Numbered from the stretch's first letter, positions 1 to 8,810 are shown. The stretch is DNA of 19,735 nt from Actinomycetes bacterium (GCA_023460175.1 JAEWRC010000182.1:1-19735), one strand, 5' to 3'. Notes: generated by a model from the sequence alone, not told the origin. A program made the numbers and translations.

Positions 1-839
1 ACCACGGGCAGCTTCTCGGCGACCAGCGGCCCGAGTCGGCGGCCCTTCCACAGCGCGACGAGGGCCACCACCAGGCACAGCTGCCAGACGATCCAATGCA
101 CCCGGTCGGGGATCAGGTCGGTGATGCTGGCCGCGCCGCTGCTCTCTCCCTCGGGCTGCTGCGGGGCGTACCAGATCAGCCGGGGCGCGGCGCCGGCCAG
201 GTTCATCGCCAGCGCGGCGTTGCCGTCGCGCAGCAGCGTGGAGTTGGTCATGAAGTCGGCGGTGCCGATCACGGTGATGGTGCGGTCCCCGTCGGTGTAG
301 CGGACCAGCGCGCCCTCGTAGCACCGGGTGAGGTCGATGTCGTCGTCGGCGGCCTCGTAGGTGACGGTGGGACCAAGCCGCGCCGAGCCGGCCCGATCCG
401 CTTCGCGCAGAGCGCAGTCCGGCTCGCCGCCGAGCGTGGACTCGGTGCCCTCCGCGATGCCCGGCGCGAGCGCTTCGCGGGTCCGCGAGGTCGGCGCGAT
501 CAGCAGCAGGTCCCCGGGGGCGTCGGCGAGGGTGTCGAGCAACTCGTCGTCCCACAGGTAGAAGGTCTGGGCGACCAGCAGCAGCGAGTCCGGGCCCGCC
601 AGGTCGGCGGCCTCGGCGGCGGTGTCGGCGACCTGAACCTGCACGCCCTGCTCGCGCAGCAGCGTCACCAGTGCCTGCGCGCCGTCGGGACCGGTGGCCG
701 TAGGGTCCATCCGCCCGCCGTCGCGCGGCGTCGTCCACCAGGCGGTGACGGCGGCCAGCAGGACGACGGCCACGATCGCCACGGCGACCCAGCGCCAGGT
801 TCGGCCGCGCTGGGCGGGGCCGGCGGTCACGGCGGTCAT
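1..839 (-). CDS. DUF4350 domain membrane protein (Rv3691-like), 3' end cut by window edge
   Basis: The reading frame is open from ATG at 839 to the left edge (279 complete codons), so the C-terminus is missing. The N-terminus has a short cytoplasmic stretch, then one membrane span (about residues 17-34, rich in V/A/L). An extracytoplasmic DUF4350-like region follows, with segments such as LLLVAQTFYLWDDELL and GTADFMTNSTLLRDGNAA. A second hydrophobic span (IVWQLCLVVALVALW) lies near residue 260, followed by KGRRLGPLV, typical of this family. The start overlaps the stop of the upstream DUF4129 gene in an ATGA, so the two are probably translationally coupled. In mycobacteria this operon continues into moxR and DUF58 genes, which would lie left of the window. 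Biochemical function is unknown; a role as accessory to a MoxR AAA+ ATPase at the membrane is inference from gene order. Confidence 0.85.
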   Translation of the reverse strand, partial: MTAVTAGPAQRGRTWRWVAVAIVAVVLLAAVTAWWTTPRDGGRMDPTATGPDGAQALVTLLREQGVQVQVADTAAEAADLAGPDSLLLVAQTFYLWDDELLDTLADAPGDLLLIAPTSRTREALAPGIAEGTESTLGGEPDCALREADRAGSARLGPTVTYEAADDDIDLTRCYEGALVRYTDGDRTITVIGTADFMTNSTLLRDGNAALAMNLAGAAPRLIWYAPQQPEGESSGAASITDLIPDRVHWIVWQLCLVVALVALWKGRRLGPLVAEKLPV

Positions 840-1489
840 CGGATCTGGACCCAACCCGCCTGCGCTGCAGGGTCGGCGACTGGGCCGCGCGGGGTCGGCG
901 GTCGCGAGCGCAGGTGGTCGTCGAGGCCGACCAGCTGCCGATAGGACTCCGGGGTGCCGGGGCGTTCGCCGAAGGTGACATCGTTGAACACTGTTGCGGC
1001 GTCGACGAATTCGGCGGACAGATCGGGCATGGCCGCGCCGGCGGCACGGGCCAGCTCCAGCGAGGTGCGGCCCGGGACGGCGTCGAGGACCCCGGTCTCC
1101 TCGAGGTGCCGCGCGATGGCGCGCAGCCGGTGCCGGATGGCGGCGGCCCAGTCGCCGTCGGCGGCGTACTGCTCGGCGCTCGCGCGGTGCTGCTCGGCGC
1201 TGCGCTCGGCGGTGTCGAACAGCGCCATGTCGCCGCTGCGGTTGGTGTGCATCGTGTTTCGGGCCACCCGCACAGCCACGACGACGGCGGCGGCGACCAG
1301 GATGAGCAGGACCGTGAGGGTGAACCACCCGCCGGGCACCGACGATCCGGAGTCGACGATGCGGTAGATCACGTCGTTGAGCCACTCGCTGAGCCGTTCG
1401 GACAGCGACGGTTTGGGGTAGATGGGCTTGCTGAGCTCCTGCTGCGCGAGCTCATGGGCGGTGTCGCGGTCGATGTCTACTTCTGCCAC
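836..1489 (-). CDS. DUF4129 domain membrane protein (Rv3690-like)
   Basis: This 217-aa protein starts at GTG 1489, 9 nt after the stop of the upstream membrane gene. There is no in-frame ATG nearby, and the length equals what I recall for M. tuberculosis Rv3690. Residues 1-50 are hydrophilic. A single membrane span follows at about residues 55-75 (GGWFTLTVLLILVAAAVVVAV). A cytoplasmic DUF4129 domain follows, with the family-like pattern of AEQYAADGDWAAAIRHRLRA at about 108-127 and a later LELARAAG segment. DUF4129 modules are commonly found next to MoxR ATPases, DUF58 proteins and transglutaminase-like proteins. The gene sits in the middle of a three-gene minus-strand operon. Molecular function is not established. 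Confidence 0.88.
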   Translation of the reverse strand: MAEVDIDRDTAHELAQQELSKPIYPKPSLSERLSEWLNDVIYRIVDSGSSVPGGWFTLTVLLILVAAAVVVAVRVARNTMHTNRSGDMALFDTAERSAEQHRASAEQYAADGDWAAAIRHRLRAIARHLEETGVLDAVPGRTSLELARAAGAAMPDLSAEFVDAATVFNDVTFGERPGTPESYRQLVGLDDHLRSRPPTPRGPVADPAAQAGWVQIR

Positions 1490-1498
1490 GGATGAACC

Positions 1499-2605
1499 TC
1501 AGCGCCGGGTCAGCCAGAGATGATCGGTGGACCGCGGGTCGGCGGGATCGGCCGTCGCCCCGGTGCGCAGCACCAGATCGAACGCCTCCGCGCGGATCCG
1601 GCGGTCGGTGTAGAGCAGCACAACCACGCCCGCGGCGAACGGGGTGGTGATGATCTGACCGACCACCGCGCCGACGCTGGCCAGCACCGCGGCGACCATG
1701 ATCGCCGGTGTCGAGGCGCCCATCAGGCCGCTGGCCAGCGCCGCGGCGAACATGAACGGGACGGCCACCGCCGTCGCCACCAGGTAGGTCACGACGCGGG
1801 TGAGCAGCCAGATGCCGAAGACCCGCCAGAAGTCGCGGCGGATCAGGGCGAAGGACCGCGTGATGGAGGCCAGGACCGGTTGGCGTTCCAGCACCACAAT
1901 GGCGGGGGCGAACGAGGTGACCACCGAGATCCAGAGCATGGCCGCGGCGGCGAACAGCCCCAGCGGGATTCCGACGGCCACTCCCGCCAGGCCGCCGCCG
2001 GCTGCGACTGCCGCGACGATGATCACCACGGCGACCAGGACCACCGCGACGGTCGCCAGTGTGATGAGCAGCGTCACCCCGATCAGCGGCCACAGCCGGT
2101 CCCGGATACGGTGCCAGGTCTCGCCGATGGTGATGGTGGATCCGAACACGGCACGGCCGACGACGACCGTCAACATGCCGGTGAGCACGATCGCGGCCAG
2201 GGCGCTGATCAACATGCCGGGCAGCTCGGTCCAGACGCTGCCGACGAAGGTGACGCCGAAGTCGGTGCTGTCCGGGTCGGTGTTGGCCAGCGCCCGCATG
2301 GGGCCGACCTGCAGCAGCAGCGCGATGGCCTGGGTGACGACCACGACGATGGCCGTCAGGCCCAGGGAGGCCTTGGGGTTGGTGCGGATGAAACCGACCG
2401 CGCCGTTGAAGATGTCGCTGAGGGTGAGCGGCCGCAGCGGGATGACGCCGGGCCGCAACTCCATGGGCGGCTGTGGGTAGCCGGGCGGCGGGTAGCCGGG
2501 CGGGCCATAACCGGGTGGGGGGCCGAACGACGGGTAGCCCTGCGGCTGCTGGGGTTGTTGTGGCTGCTGCGGCGGCCACCCCGGACCCATCGGCGGCATG
2601 CTCAC
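1499..2605 (-). CDS. Polytopic membrane protein with GPDPase-type membrane domain (Rv3689-like)
   Basis: This 368-aa protein starts at GTG 2605, chosen because AGGGGA lies 8 nt upstream on the minus strand (2614-2619). Residues 1-50 are a low-complexity Pro/Gln/Gly/Tyr region (PQQPQQPQQPQ, then GYGPPGYPPPGYPQPP). Residues 51-75 contain RPGVIPLRPLTLSDIFNG, a sequence characteristic of the 'glycerophosphoryl diester phosphodiesterase membrane domain' family. Several long hydrophobic segments follow (e.g. about 83-98, 135-155, 175-235, 270-325), giving roughly six or more membrane spans. No catalytic phosphodiesterase domain is present, so the family name should not be read as an enzyme activity. 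It is the first gene of the operon with DUF4129 and DUF4350, and is divergent from the YqeY gene across about 100 bp. Confidence 0.88.
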   Translation of the reverse strand: MSMPPMGPGWPPQQPQQPQQPQGYPSFGPPPGYGPPGYPPPGYPQPPMELRPGVIPLRPLTLSDIFNGAVGFIRTNPKASLGLTAIVVVVTQAIALLLQVGPMRALANTDPDSTDFGVTFVGSVWTELPGMLISALAAIVLTGMLTVVVGRAVFGSTITIGETWHRIRDRLWPLIGVTLLITLATVAVVLVAVVIIVAAVAAGGGLAGVAVGIPLGLFAAAAMLWISVVTSFAPAIVVLERQPVLASITRSFALIRRDFWRVFGIWLLTRVVTYLVATAVAVPFMFAAALASGLMGASTPAIMVAAVLASVGAVVGQIITTPFAAGVVVLLYTDRRIRAEAFDLVLRTGATADPADPRSTDHLWLTRR

Positions 2606-2697
2606 CGGGCGATTCCCCTGTCTACATCGTTCAACTCCGTGCCCGACCAGTCTGGCATGCCGGGCCCGAGCTGGTCACAGCAAATGCGCCCAGGGCG

Positions 2698-2703
2698 TAG
2701 CGT
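2698..2703 (+). promoter_or_regulatory. Candidate -10 (TAGCGT) for a leaderless YqeY transcript
   Basis: TAGCGT matches the mycobacterial TANNNT -10 pattern and ends 7 nt before ATG 2711, which would place the transcription start at or next to that ATG. I see no convincing -35. The position favours ATG 2711 over ATG 2705. Confidence 0.4.
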
Positions 2704-2710
2704 CATGGCC

Positions 2711-3175
2711 ATGGCTGAGCTGAAGAACCGGTTGCGTGCCGACCTGACCGCGGCGATGAAGGCGCAGGACAAGTTGCGTACCGCCACCCTGCGGCTGGTG
2801 TTGGCCGCGATCCAGAGCGAGGAAGTATCGGGCAAGCAGGCCCGGGAGCTCTCCGACGACGAGGTCATCAAGGTGCTCACCCGCGAGTCGCGCAAGCGCG
2901 GTGAGGCGGCGCAGATCTACGTCAGCAATGGTCGCGGCGAGATGGCGGCCAACGAGCGCGCCGAGGCCAGCGTCATCGACGAATATCTGCCGACCCAGCT
3001 CAACGACGACGAACTGGCGTACGTGGTGAACACCGCGATCGCTCAGGTGGCCGAAGCCAACGGGGAGGCGCCCGGCATGCGTCAGATGGGGCAGGTGATG
3101 AAGGCGGCGACCGCGATCGCGGCCGGCAAGGCCGACGGGGCGCGCATCTCGGCGTTCGTCAAAGACAGGCTGTGA
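2711..3175 (+). CDS. GatB/YqeY domain protein (Rv3688c-like)
   Basis: This 154-aa stand-alone YqeY protein is all-helical and related to the C-terminal tRNA-binding tail of GatB, the amidotransferase that makes Gln-tRNA and Asn-tRNA. Family hallmarks are visible: MAELKNRLRADLTAAMKAQDK at the N-terminus, the RLVLAAIQ helix, SRKRGEAAQIY, IDEYLP in the middle, and GQVMKAATAIAAGKADGARIS near the end. An ATG 6 nt earlier (2705) is a possible alternative start. I prefer 2711 because of the -10 spacing and because the family begins MAELK. It is transcribed divergently from the membrane operon and converges on the 66-aa gene. The function of free YqeY is not known; assistance to aminoacyl-tRNA metabolism is only inferred from the GatB homology. 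Confidence 0.95.
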   Translation: MAELKNRLRADLTAAMKAQDKLRTATLRLVLAAIQSEEVSGKQARELSDDEVIKVLTRESRKRGEAAQIYVSNGRGEMAANERAEASVIDEYLPTQLNDDELAYVVNTAIAQVAEANGEAPGMRQMGQVMKAATAIAAGKADGARISAFVKDRL

Positions 3176-3188
3176 AAGACCGGCTCTG
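3161..3188 (+). repeat. Tandem 14-bp duplication across the YqeY stop codon
   Basis: Unit 1 (3161-3174, AAAGACAGGCTGTG) and unit 2 (3175-3188, AAAGACCGGCTCTG) are adjacent and match at 12 of 14 positions. Unit 1 carries the last codons (K-D-R-L) and most of the TGA. Unit 2 lies just past the stop and would encode the same K-D-R-L plus stop in its own frame. It looks like a small slipped-strand duplication that has begun to diverge. Confidence 0.7.
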
Positions 3189-3203
3189 AACGCCTAGGCG
3201 GTG

Positions 3204-3404
3204 TCAGACCGCGGCGTGGGAGAGTTCGGCGTACGCCCGGCGCTCCACGAGCAGCGGGACGAAATCGCGGATCTTGCTGCCGGAGAACCGATCCCGGGCC
3301 TGCTCGACGGCCGCGACCACGGCAGTTGGCGGGAGTTGAGTGAACTCGTCGATCAGCCGCCGCTCGACGTCGGACAGCAACTCCTCTTCGGTCCTCTTGG
3401 CCAT
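3204..3404 (-). CDS. Small helical protein, three-helix-bundle dimerization-like
   Basis: This is a 66-aa protein starting at ATG 3404 (MAKRTEEELL). The frame extends further upstream, but that extension is not protein-like, and a GATAAT hexamer ends 7 nt before this ATG. Three amphipathic helices are predicted by eye: residues 5-22, 27-40 and 43-60. The pattern of a Pro-Pro turn, VVAAVEQARDRF, then KIRDFVPLLVERRA resembles the actinobacterial small proteins annotated as 'three-helix bundle dimerization domain'. That assignment is recollection of the pattern, not a search. It converges on YqeY, with stops only 28 bp apart. No enzymatic residues are evident. A role as a dimeric accessory or toxin/antitoxin-like regulator cannot be decided from sequence. 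Confidence 0.72.
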   Translation of the reverse strand: MAKRTEEELLSDVERRLIDEFTQLPPTAVVAAVEQARDRFSGSKIRDFVPLLVERRAYAELSHAAV

Positions 3405-3411
3405 AACTCGA

Positions 3412-3417
3412 ATTATC
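3412..3417 (-). promoter_or_regulatory. Candidate -10 (GATAAT) for the 66-aa gene
   Basis: On the minus strand GATAAT is followed after 7 nt by ATG 3404, consistent with a leaderless mRNA. The first base deviates from TANNNT but the rest is close to the bacterial consensus. No ribosome binding site is visible before this ATG. Confidence 0.35.
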
Positions 3418-3456
3418 GGTGCACGCACGGTTGCGGGCAAATGTTTCCGCAAAGTG

Positions 3457-4251
3457 TCAGCATCGCCACAGCGCTTCCTGCGACGTGGTGGCGATCAGCG
3501 TGCGGTCGGTGGTGTAGAGCGACCCGCGCACCAGGCCGCGCGAGTCGCTGTTGTTCAGCGATTCCACGTCGTAGCGGTGCCACTGCCGCGGGTCGAACGG
3601 GCGGTGGAACCACACCGAGTGGTCCAGGCTGGCCGCGAACCCCACGGTCGGGTCCAGCGGCAGGTCCGGCGGGCGCGCCACCGGCACCGGCCCGAAGTCG
3701 GACATGAACGCCAACGCGCAACTGCGCACCAGCGGATCGTCCTCGATCTCCTCCCGGGTGCGGATCCAGAACGGCGGGATCGCGAACTCGGAGGTGTCGT
3801 CGGGCATGGTCCGCAGCTCGAAGCGGTCGGCGAACTCGATGTCGGCTTCCTTGCCGACGGCGTCGTCGAGCCCGACGGTGACCATCGGTGGGGGATGGCG
3901 GTCGGCGCCGGGCTCGGGCAGGTGGAACGAGGCGATCATCTCGAGGATGACCGCTCCGTTCTGGACGGCGGTGACCCGGCGGGTGTCGAAGGATCGGCCG
4001 TCGCGGGTGCGCTCCACCCGGAACTCGACGTCCACGCCGTAGGCGCCGCCGCGCACGAAGTACAGGTGCAGCGACTGCGGATGCTTGCCCGGGTCGACGG
4101 TGGCGCCCGCGGCGCCGAGCGCCTGGGCCGCGATGAGCCCGCCGAACAGCCGCTGGCCCGGACCGGCGTGGGTCTGGGGCGGCACGAACGTATCCCCGTC
4201 ACGGTCGAACTGCAGCAGCTGCGCGATCCAGCTGCGCTTGACACCCGTCAT
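3457..4251 (-). CDS. Acyl-CoA thioesterase II, TesB-like double hotdog
   Basis: This 264-aa protein hydrolyses acyl-CoA to free fatty acid and CoA in the cytoplasm. Two hotdog halves are visible. The first has RLFGGLIAAQALGAA at 34-48 (the central helix) and RTRDGRSFDTRRV at 81-93. The second has AASLDHSVWFHRPF at 196-209, SLNNSDSRGLVRGSLYT at 221-237 and TSQEALWR at 246-253. By comparison with E. coli TesB (catalytic Asp204, Thr228, Gln278), the equivalents are D200, a Ser near 225-227, and Q248. The length is slightly below the usual 285. ATG 4251 is chosen because it starts the conserved MTGVKRSWIAQLL and a TAGGGT hexamer lies 8 nt upstream; longer frames read into the ankyrin gene. It is probably a third TesB paralogue, since M. 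tuberculosis has TesB1/TesB2 elsewhere. Confidence 0.92.
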   Translation of the reverse strand: MTGVKRSWIAQLLQFDRDGDTFVPPQTHAGPGQRLFGGLIAAQALGAAGATVDPGKHPQSLHLYFVRGGAYGVDVEFRVERTRDGRSFDTRRVTAVQNGAVILEMIASFHLPEPGADRHPPPMVTVGLDDAVGKEADIEFADRFELRTMPDDTSEFAIPPFWIRTREEIEDDPLVRSCALAFMSDFGPVPVARPPDLPLDPTVGFAASLDHSVWFHRPFDPRQWHRYDVESLNNSDSRGLVRGSLYTTDRTLIATTSQEALWRC

Positions 4252-4259
4252 GACGGCCG

Positions 4260-4265
4260 ACCCTA
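4260..4265 (-). promoter_or_regulatory. Candidate -10 (TAGGGT) for the thioesterase gene
   Basis: TAGGGT on the minus strand is separated by 8 nt from ATG 4251, fitting a leaderless or near-leaderless transcript. It lies in the 26-bp gap after the ankyrin gene. The thioesterase may therefore be expressed independently of it. Confidence 0.35.
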
Positions 4266-4277
4266 TCGGGGCCGCGC

Positions 4278-5419
4278 TCAGCGGCGGTAGGTGGGCGCCG
4301 CCAGCGGTTCCGGCTCGGGGTTGGCCAGAACCCAGGCGACGGCGAGCTCGCTGACCCGGCCGACGGCGTCGTCGTCCCAGTCGCGGCCGAGTCCGCCCCG
4401 CAGCGTGGCGAGTTCGCCGGCCGTGGTGACCGGCGAGCCCGAGCCGAGGTGGCCGATCAGGGCATCGCGCAACCGGCCGAAGTCCCGGTCCCAGTTGGCG
4501 GCGCCATTCTCGAGCAGCTCGTGCCCGATGCGCCCGGCCAGCCGGATCACCCCTCGCCCTGGACCGTCGTCGCCGCGCCGCTGCCGGGCACCAGGTACTC
4601 CCACAGCTGGTCGAACTGCACGGGCCAGGGCGCGTCGTCGATCGTGATCGGGGCGACGCCGTCGTGGACCCGGCGCGCGGGGCCACGGGCCGCACGCCGA
4701 ACAGCGCATAGAGCTCGGCCAGGCCGCGGTCGGGTCTCGTCGAGGTGGTCGGGATTGAAGTCGTCGCGGTGGAACTCGAACTGCCGGCCGATCTCGGTCA
4801 CCACCTCGGCCGCGTCGTCGGGGGCGGGCGAGCCCGCCTCGAGCAGGATCCGGGCCGACCGGGCGACCTCGGCGATATCGGAGTTGCGGCAGGCCACCAG
4901 CCCGGCCGCCAGTGGAGTCTGGTCCATCCCGTTGCGGGCGGCGACGTCGGCGCGGTGTTCGATCAGGACGGCGACGGTGTCGGCGTTGACGGTGACCGCG
5001 TCGTGCAGCGGGGTGTCACCGCTGTTGTCGGTGACGTTGACGTCGGCGCCGTGCGCGATCAGCGTTCGGGTGAGATCGGCCCGGTTGCTCGCGGCGTGCA
5101 GCGCGCTGCCGTAGAAGTCCTCGGGCGCGTTGACGTCGGCGCCGAGTTCGAGCAGCAGCGCGATGTCCTGACCGCGAGACACTCGCTGCGACAGCGGGGT
5201 TCGCCCCCAGGCATCCGGGGTGTCGACGTCGAGACCCTGGGCGACCAGCCAGCGGGCCAGCTCGTCGGGGCAGTTGTCGAAGCCCAGCGCCGTGGTCTTG
5301 GGGTCACCGCCGCGCGCCTCGACCGCACACCCGTCGTAGACCGCCTTCAGCGCGTTCAGATCGCCGTCGGTGAGCAGGTCCTCGAAGTTCTTCGGCAGAG
5401 TCTTCCGTTTGCGGGCCAC
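4278..5419 (-). pseudogene. Ankyrin-repeat protein, apparently frameshifted near the C-terminus
   Basis: The frame from GTG 5419 runs to a TGA at 4547. Its first 225 residues are a clean ankyrin protein: MARKRKTLPKNFEDLL, then five repeats marked by WGRTPLSQR, LLLELGADVN, LIAHGADVNVTDNSGDTPLH and LIEHRADVAARNGMDQTPLAA. Past FEFHRDDFNPDHLDE the frame degrades. A neighbouring frame between about 4727 and 4680 gives a sensible GLAELYALFGVRPVAPR, the first frame resumes with RVHDGVAPITIDDAPW to LVPGSGAATVQGE-like sequence, and a third frame continues VIRLAGRIGHELLENG to AVAWVLANPEPEPL...YRR, ending at 4278. Restoring one protein of about 378 aa needs changes near 4725-4733, 4671-4683 and 4549-4556, all in GC-rich short repeats. 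The alternative is two genes, with a 90-aa ORF starting at GTG 4550 that overlaps the TGA as GTGA. Decay or sequencing error is more likely, since the join restores what I recall as the family's VQGEVIR motif. Confidence 0.68.
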
Positions 5420-5439
5420 GCGTCGATTCTCGCCCGCCC

Positions 5440-7035
<1,596 letters not shown>

Positions 7036-7149
7036 AACCTGACTTTCGAGTAATAAGCGTCACAATCGTGTCAGAATTGCCTCGCGGCCACCGTACTGGT
7101 TGGTAACAATGTCGAGAACGCAGACGAGATGGCTCAGGGGGGCAATCGG

Positions 7150-7389
7150 GTGGATGTCAGCGACGGGTGGCGCGTCGGTGCGCTCGACTCGACGTCAATT
7201 GTCGACAAGCGGATCGACCAACTGTTGGCCCTGATCGCCGAACACAGCCTCGATCCGGTGATCAGCGAGCGCGCCCAGGAACTGCGCCTGACCCCCGAAC
7301 CCGAAGAGGACTGGTCGCAGAAGGCGCTGCAGGCGTGCCACGACATGGCGGTGTTCCTCAGCACGCGGGATGCCCGCGACGCGGACTGA
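7150..7389 (+). CDS. Small conserved-looking protein of unknown function
   Basis: This is a 79-aa reading frame from GTG 7150, preceded at 8 nt by an AGGGGGG ribosome binding site (7136-7142). ATG 7129 in the same frame would add seven residues but has no comparable site. The product is acidic and probably helical (VDKRIDQLLALIAEHSLDPVISERAQELRL, then EPEEDWSQKALQACHDMAVFL). It has one Cys, no membrane span and no metal-binding motif. It lies between the divergent monooxygenase and the MFS gene, 59 bp before the latter, and could be cotranscribed with it. I do not recognise a family. The good codon bias and ribosome binding site argue that it is real. Confidence 0.6.
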   Translation: MDVSDGWRVGALDSTSIVDKRIDQLLALIAEHSLDPVISERAQELRLTPEPEEDWSQKALQACHDMAVFLSTRDARDAD

Positions 7390-7416
7390 CGCCGCACTGC
7401 TCGGCGAGCGCATTCG

Positions 7417-7444
7417 CAACGGATCGGTGAGGATCGATCCGTTG
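7417..7444. promoter_or_regulatory. Perfect 10+10 bp inverted repeat before the MFS gene
   Basis: CAACGGATCG (7417-7426) and CGATCCGTTG (7435-7444) are exact inverted repeats around an 8-nt spacer, ending 4 nt before ATG 7449. The spacer contains GAGG (7429-7432), the only purine-rich ribosome-binding candidate, though 16 nt from the ATG. It may be a repressor operator, or an RNA hairpin affecting translation. There is no T-run after it on the plus strand, so an intrinsic terminator is unlikely. Confidence 0.65.
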
Positions 7445-7448
7445 ATCA

Positions 7449-8636
7449 ATGGCGACCACCAAGACTGAGCAGCGCACCCAACCCAGCGCAGCCCGCGGGC
7501 TGCGCTGGGTGCTGTTGGCGCTGTGCGTCACCGAGATCACCAGCTGGGGCGTGCTGTACTACGCCTTCACCGTGCTGTCCCCGCAGATCAGCGCAGATAC
7601 GGGGTGGTCGGCGCCGGCGGTGACTGCGGCGTTCTCCGCGGGGTTGGTGACCTCGGCGCTCGTCGGCATCCCGGTCGGGCGCTGGTTGGACCGCATCGGC
7701 CCGCGGTGGATCATGACCGGCGGATCGGTGCTCGGCGTGCTCTCCGTGGTCGCCGTGGCCGCCGCGCCCAATTTTGGGCTGTTCGCCGCGGCGTGGATCT
7801 TCTCCGGGGTGGCGATGAGCGCGGTCTTCTATGCACCCGCGTTCGCGGCGCTGACCCGATTCTTCGGTGCCGACGCGGTGCGCGCGCTCACGGTGCTCAC
7901 CCTGGTGGCCGGGTTCGCCAGCACCGTCTTCGCGCCGTTGACCGCCGCGCTGGCCGCGCAGCTGAGTTGGCGCCACACCTACCTCGTGCTGGCGGTCGTG
8001 CTCGCGGTGATCACCATTCCGGCGCACTTCTTCGGGCTGCGGCGCCCCTGGCCCGCGCTCGTCATCGACCACAAGGTCGAGTCACCGACCCGCATCGCGC
8101 GCAGCCCATCGTTCGTGGCGCTGGTCGGGGCCTTCGCGCTGTCCGGCCTGGCCTCCTACGCCGTGATCGCGAACCTGGTGCCGTTGATGAACCAACGCGG
8201 CATCGGCACCGGTGCGGCCGCGCTCGCGCTGGGACTGGGCGGGGCCGGGCAGGTGCTGGGCCGCCTCGGCTACCAGACCCTGGTGCGCCGGGTCGGCGTC
8301 GTGCCCCGCACGGTGGGTGTCATGGCCGGGGTGGCGGTCACCACCGCGCTGCTCGGTGTGTTCACCTCCTACGCGGCCCTGGTGGTTGCGGCGATCGGGG
8401 CGGGGGTGGTGCGCGGCATCATGACGCTGCTGCAGGCCACCGCGGTCACGGAACGTTGGGGCGCAACCCATTACGGGCACCTCAGTGCCTATCTCAACGC
8501 GCCGATCATGATCGCGACGGCGGTGGGCCCGTTCGTCGGCGCCGCCCTGGCGAGCCTGTTCGGCGGCTACGCGGTGATGTTCGTGGCCCTGGGCGCGATC
8601 GCGGCGGTGGGTGCGCTGCTGGCCCTCAAGCGCTGA
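7449..8636 (+). CDS. Major facilitator superfamily transporter
   Basis: This is a 395-aa integral membrane protein with about 12 hydrophobic spans. The MFS motif A lies in the loop between spans 2 and 3 (GRWLDRIGPR, residues 77-86), and there is a cytoplasmic central loop near residues 198-215 (RRPWPALVIDHKVESPTRIARS). The N-terminal RGLRWVLLALCVTEITSWGVLYYAF is typical of the actinobacterial drug/metabolite-exporter type. ATG 7449 is the first possible start, because a stop codon in the same frame lies just upstream (7443-7445). Its ribosome binding site is poor and it follows the inverted repeat at 7417-7444. Its proximity to an FAD hydroxylase suggests transport of that enzyme's substrate or product, but this is inference. 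Confidence 0.93.
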   Translation: MATTKTEQRTQPSAARGLRWVLLALCVTEITSWGVLYYAFTVLSPQISADTGWSAPAVTAAFSAGLVTSALVGIPVGRWLDRIGPRWIMTGGSVLGVLSVVAVAAAPNFGLFAAAWIFSGVAMSAVFYAPAFAALTRFFGADAVRALTVLTLVAGFASTVFAPLTAALAAQLSWRHTYLVLAVVLAVITIPAHFFGLRRPWPALVIDHKVESPTRIARSPSFVALVGAFALSGLASYAVIANLVPLMNQRGIGTGAAALALGLGGAGQVLGRLGYQTLVRRVGVVPRTVGVMAGVAVTTALLGVFTSYAALVVAAIGAGVVRGIMTLLQATAVTERWGATHYGHLSAYLNAPIMIATAVGPFVGAALASLFGGYAVMFVALGAIAAVGALLALKR

Positions 8637-8668
8637 CCGGCGTCGCGGGCCGACGGAGTGCGCAAGCA

Positions 8669-8705
8669 AGAAGGCCCCGAGCTGGATAACCAGTCAGGGC
8701 CTTCT
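8669..8705 (-). terminator. Intrinsic terminator after tRNA-Pro
   Basis: The arms AGAAGGCCC (8669-8677) and GGGCCTTCT (8697-8705) pair perfectly. An inner CTGG/CCAG stem (8682-8685, 8690-8693) closes on an ATAA loop. On the minus strand the stem is followed by TTGCTTGC. It also lies 33 bp past the MFS stop, so it may insulate both converging transcripts. Confidence 0.8.
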
Positions 8706-8722
8706 GTCTGCAGTCACACGAG

Positions 8723-8796
8723 TCGGGGTGGCGGGATTCGAACCCACGACCTCTTCGTCCCGAACGAAGCACGCTACCAAGCTGCGCCACACCCCG
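8723..8796 (-). tRNA. tRNA-Pro (anticodon CGG)
   Basis: The minus strand folds into a full cloverleaf. Acceptor arms are CGGGGTG/CACCCCG, the D arm contains AGCTTGGTA, and the anticodon stem CTTCG/CGAAG encloses the loop TTCGGGA with anticodon CGG. The T arm is GTGGG-TTCGAAT-CCCGC. The discriminator base is A (8723) and the 3' CCA is not encoded. It reads proline CCG codons, which are abundant in this GC-rich genome. It sits between the variable interval and cds1, as a tRNA-Pro does near Rv3684 in M. tuberculosis. Confidence 0.97.
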
Positions 8797-8810
8797 GGTG
8801 AAGCCACGAC

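Noticed and set aside
1520..3175. A 551-codon plus-strand open frame ending with the YqeY protein
   Set aside because: The part before 2705 is antisense to the Rv3689-like membrane gene and has the G/D/R/H-rich composition of a GC-driven shadow frame. Only the last 154 codons are protein-like.
3191..3200. Palindrome CGCCTAGGCG between the converging YqeY and 66-aa genes
   Set aside because: It has no loop, so it cannot form a terminator hairpin. A 10-bp palindrome alone is not enough to call an operator.
3457..4695. A 412-codon minus-strand frame that would extend the thioesterase N-terminally
   Set aside because: The extra 148 residues are Arg/Pro/Ala-rich antisense-like sequence overlapping the ankyrin gene. 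The conserved TesB fold begins at ATG 4251.
7059..7072. Imperfect palindrome GTCACAATCGTGTC in the monooxygenase upstream region, considered as a TetR- or CRP-type operator
   Set aside because: It has mismatches, and the half-sites are inside out relative to the TGTGA-N6-TCACA CRP pattern. The evidence is too weak to call a site without comparative data.
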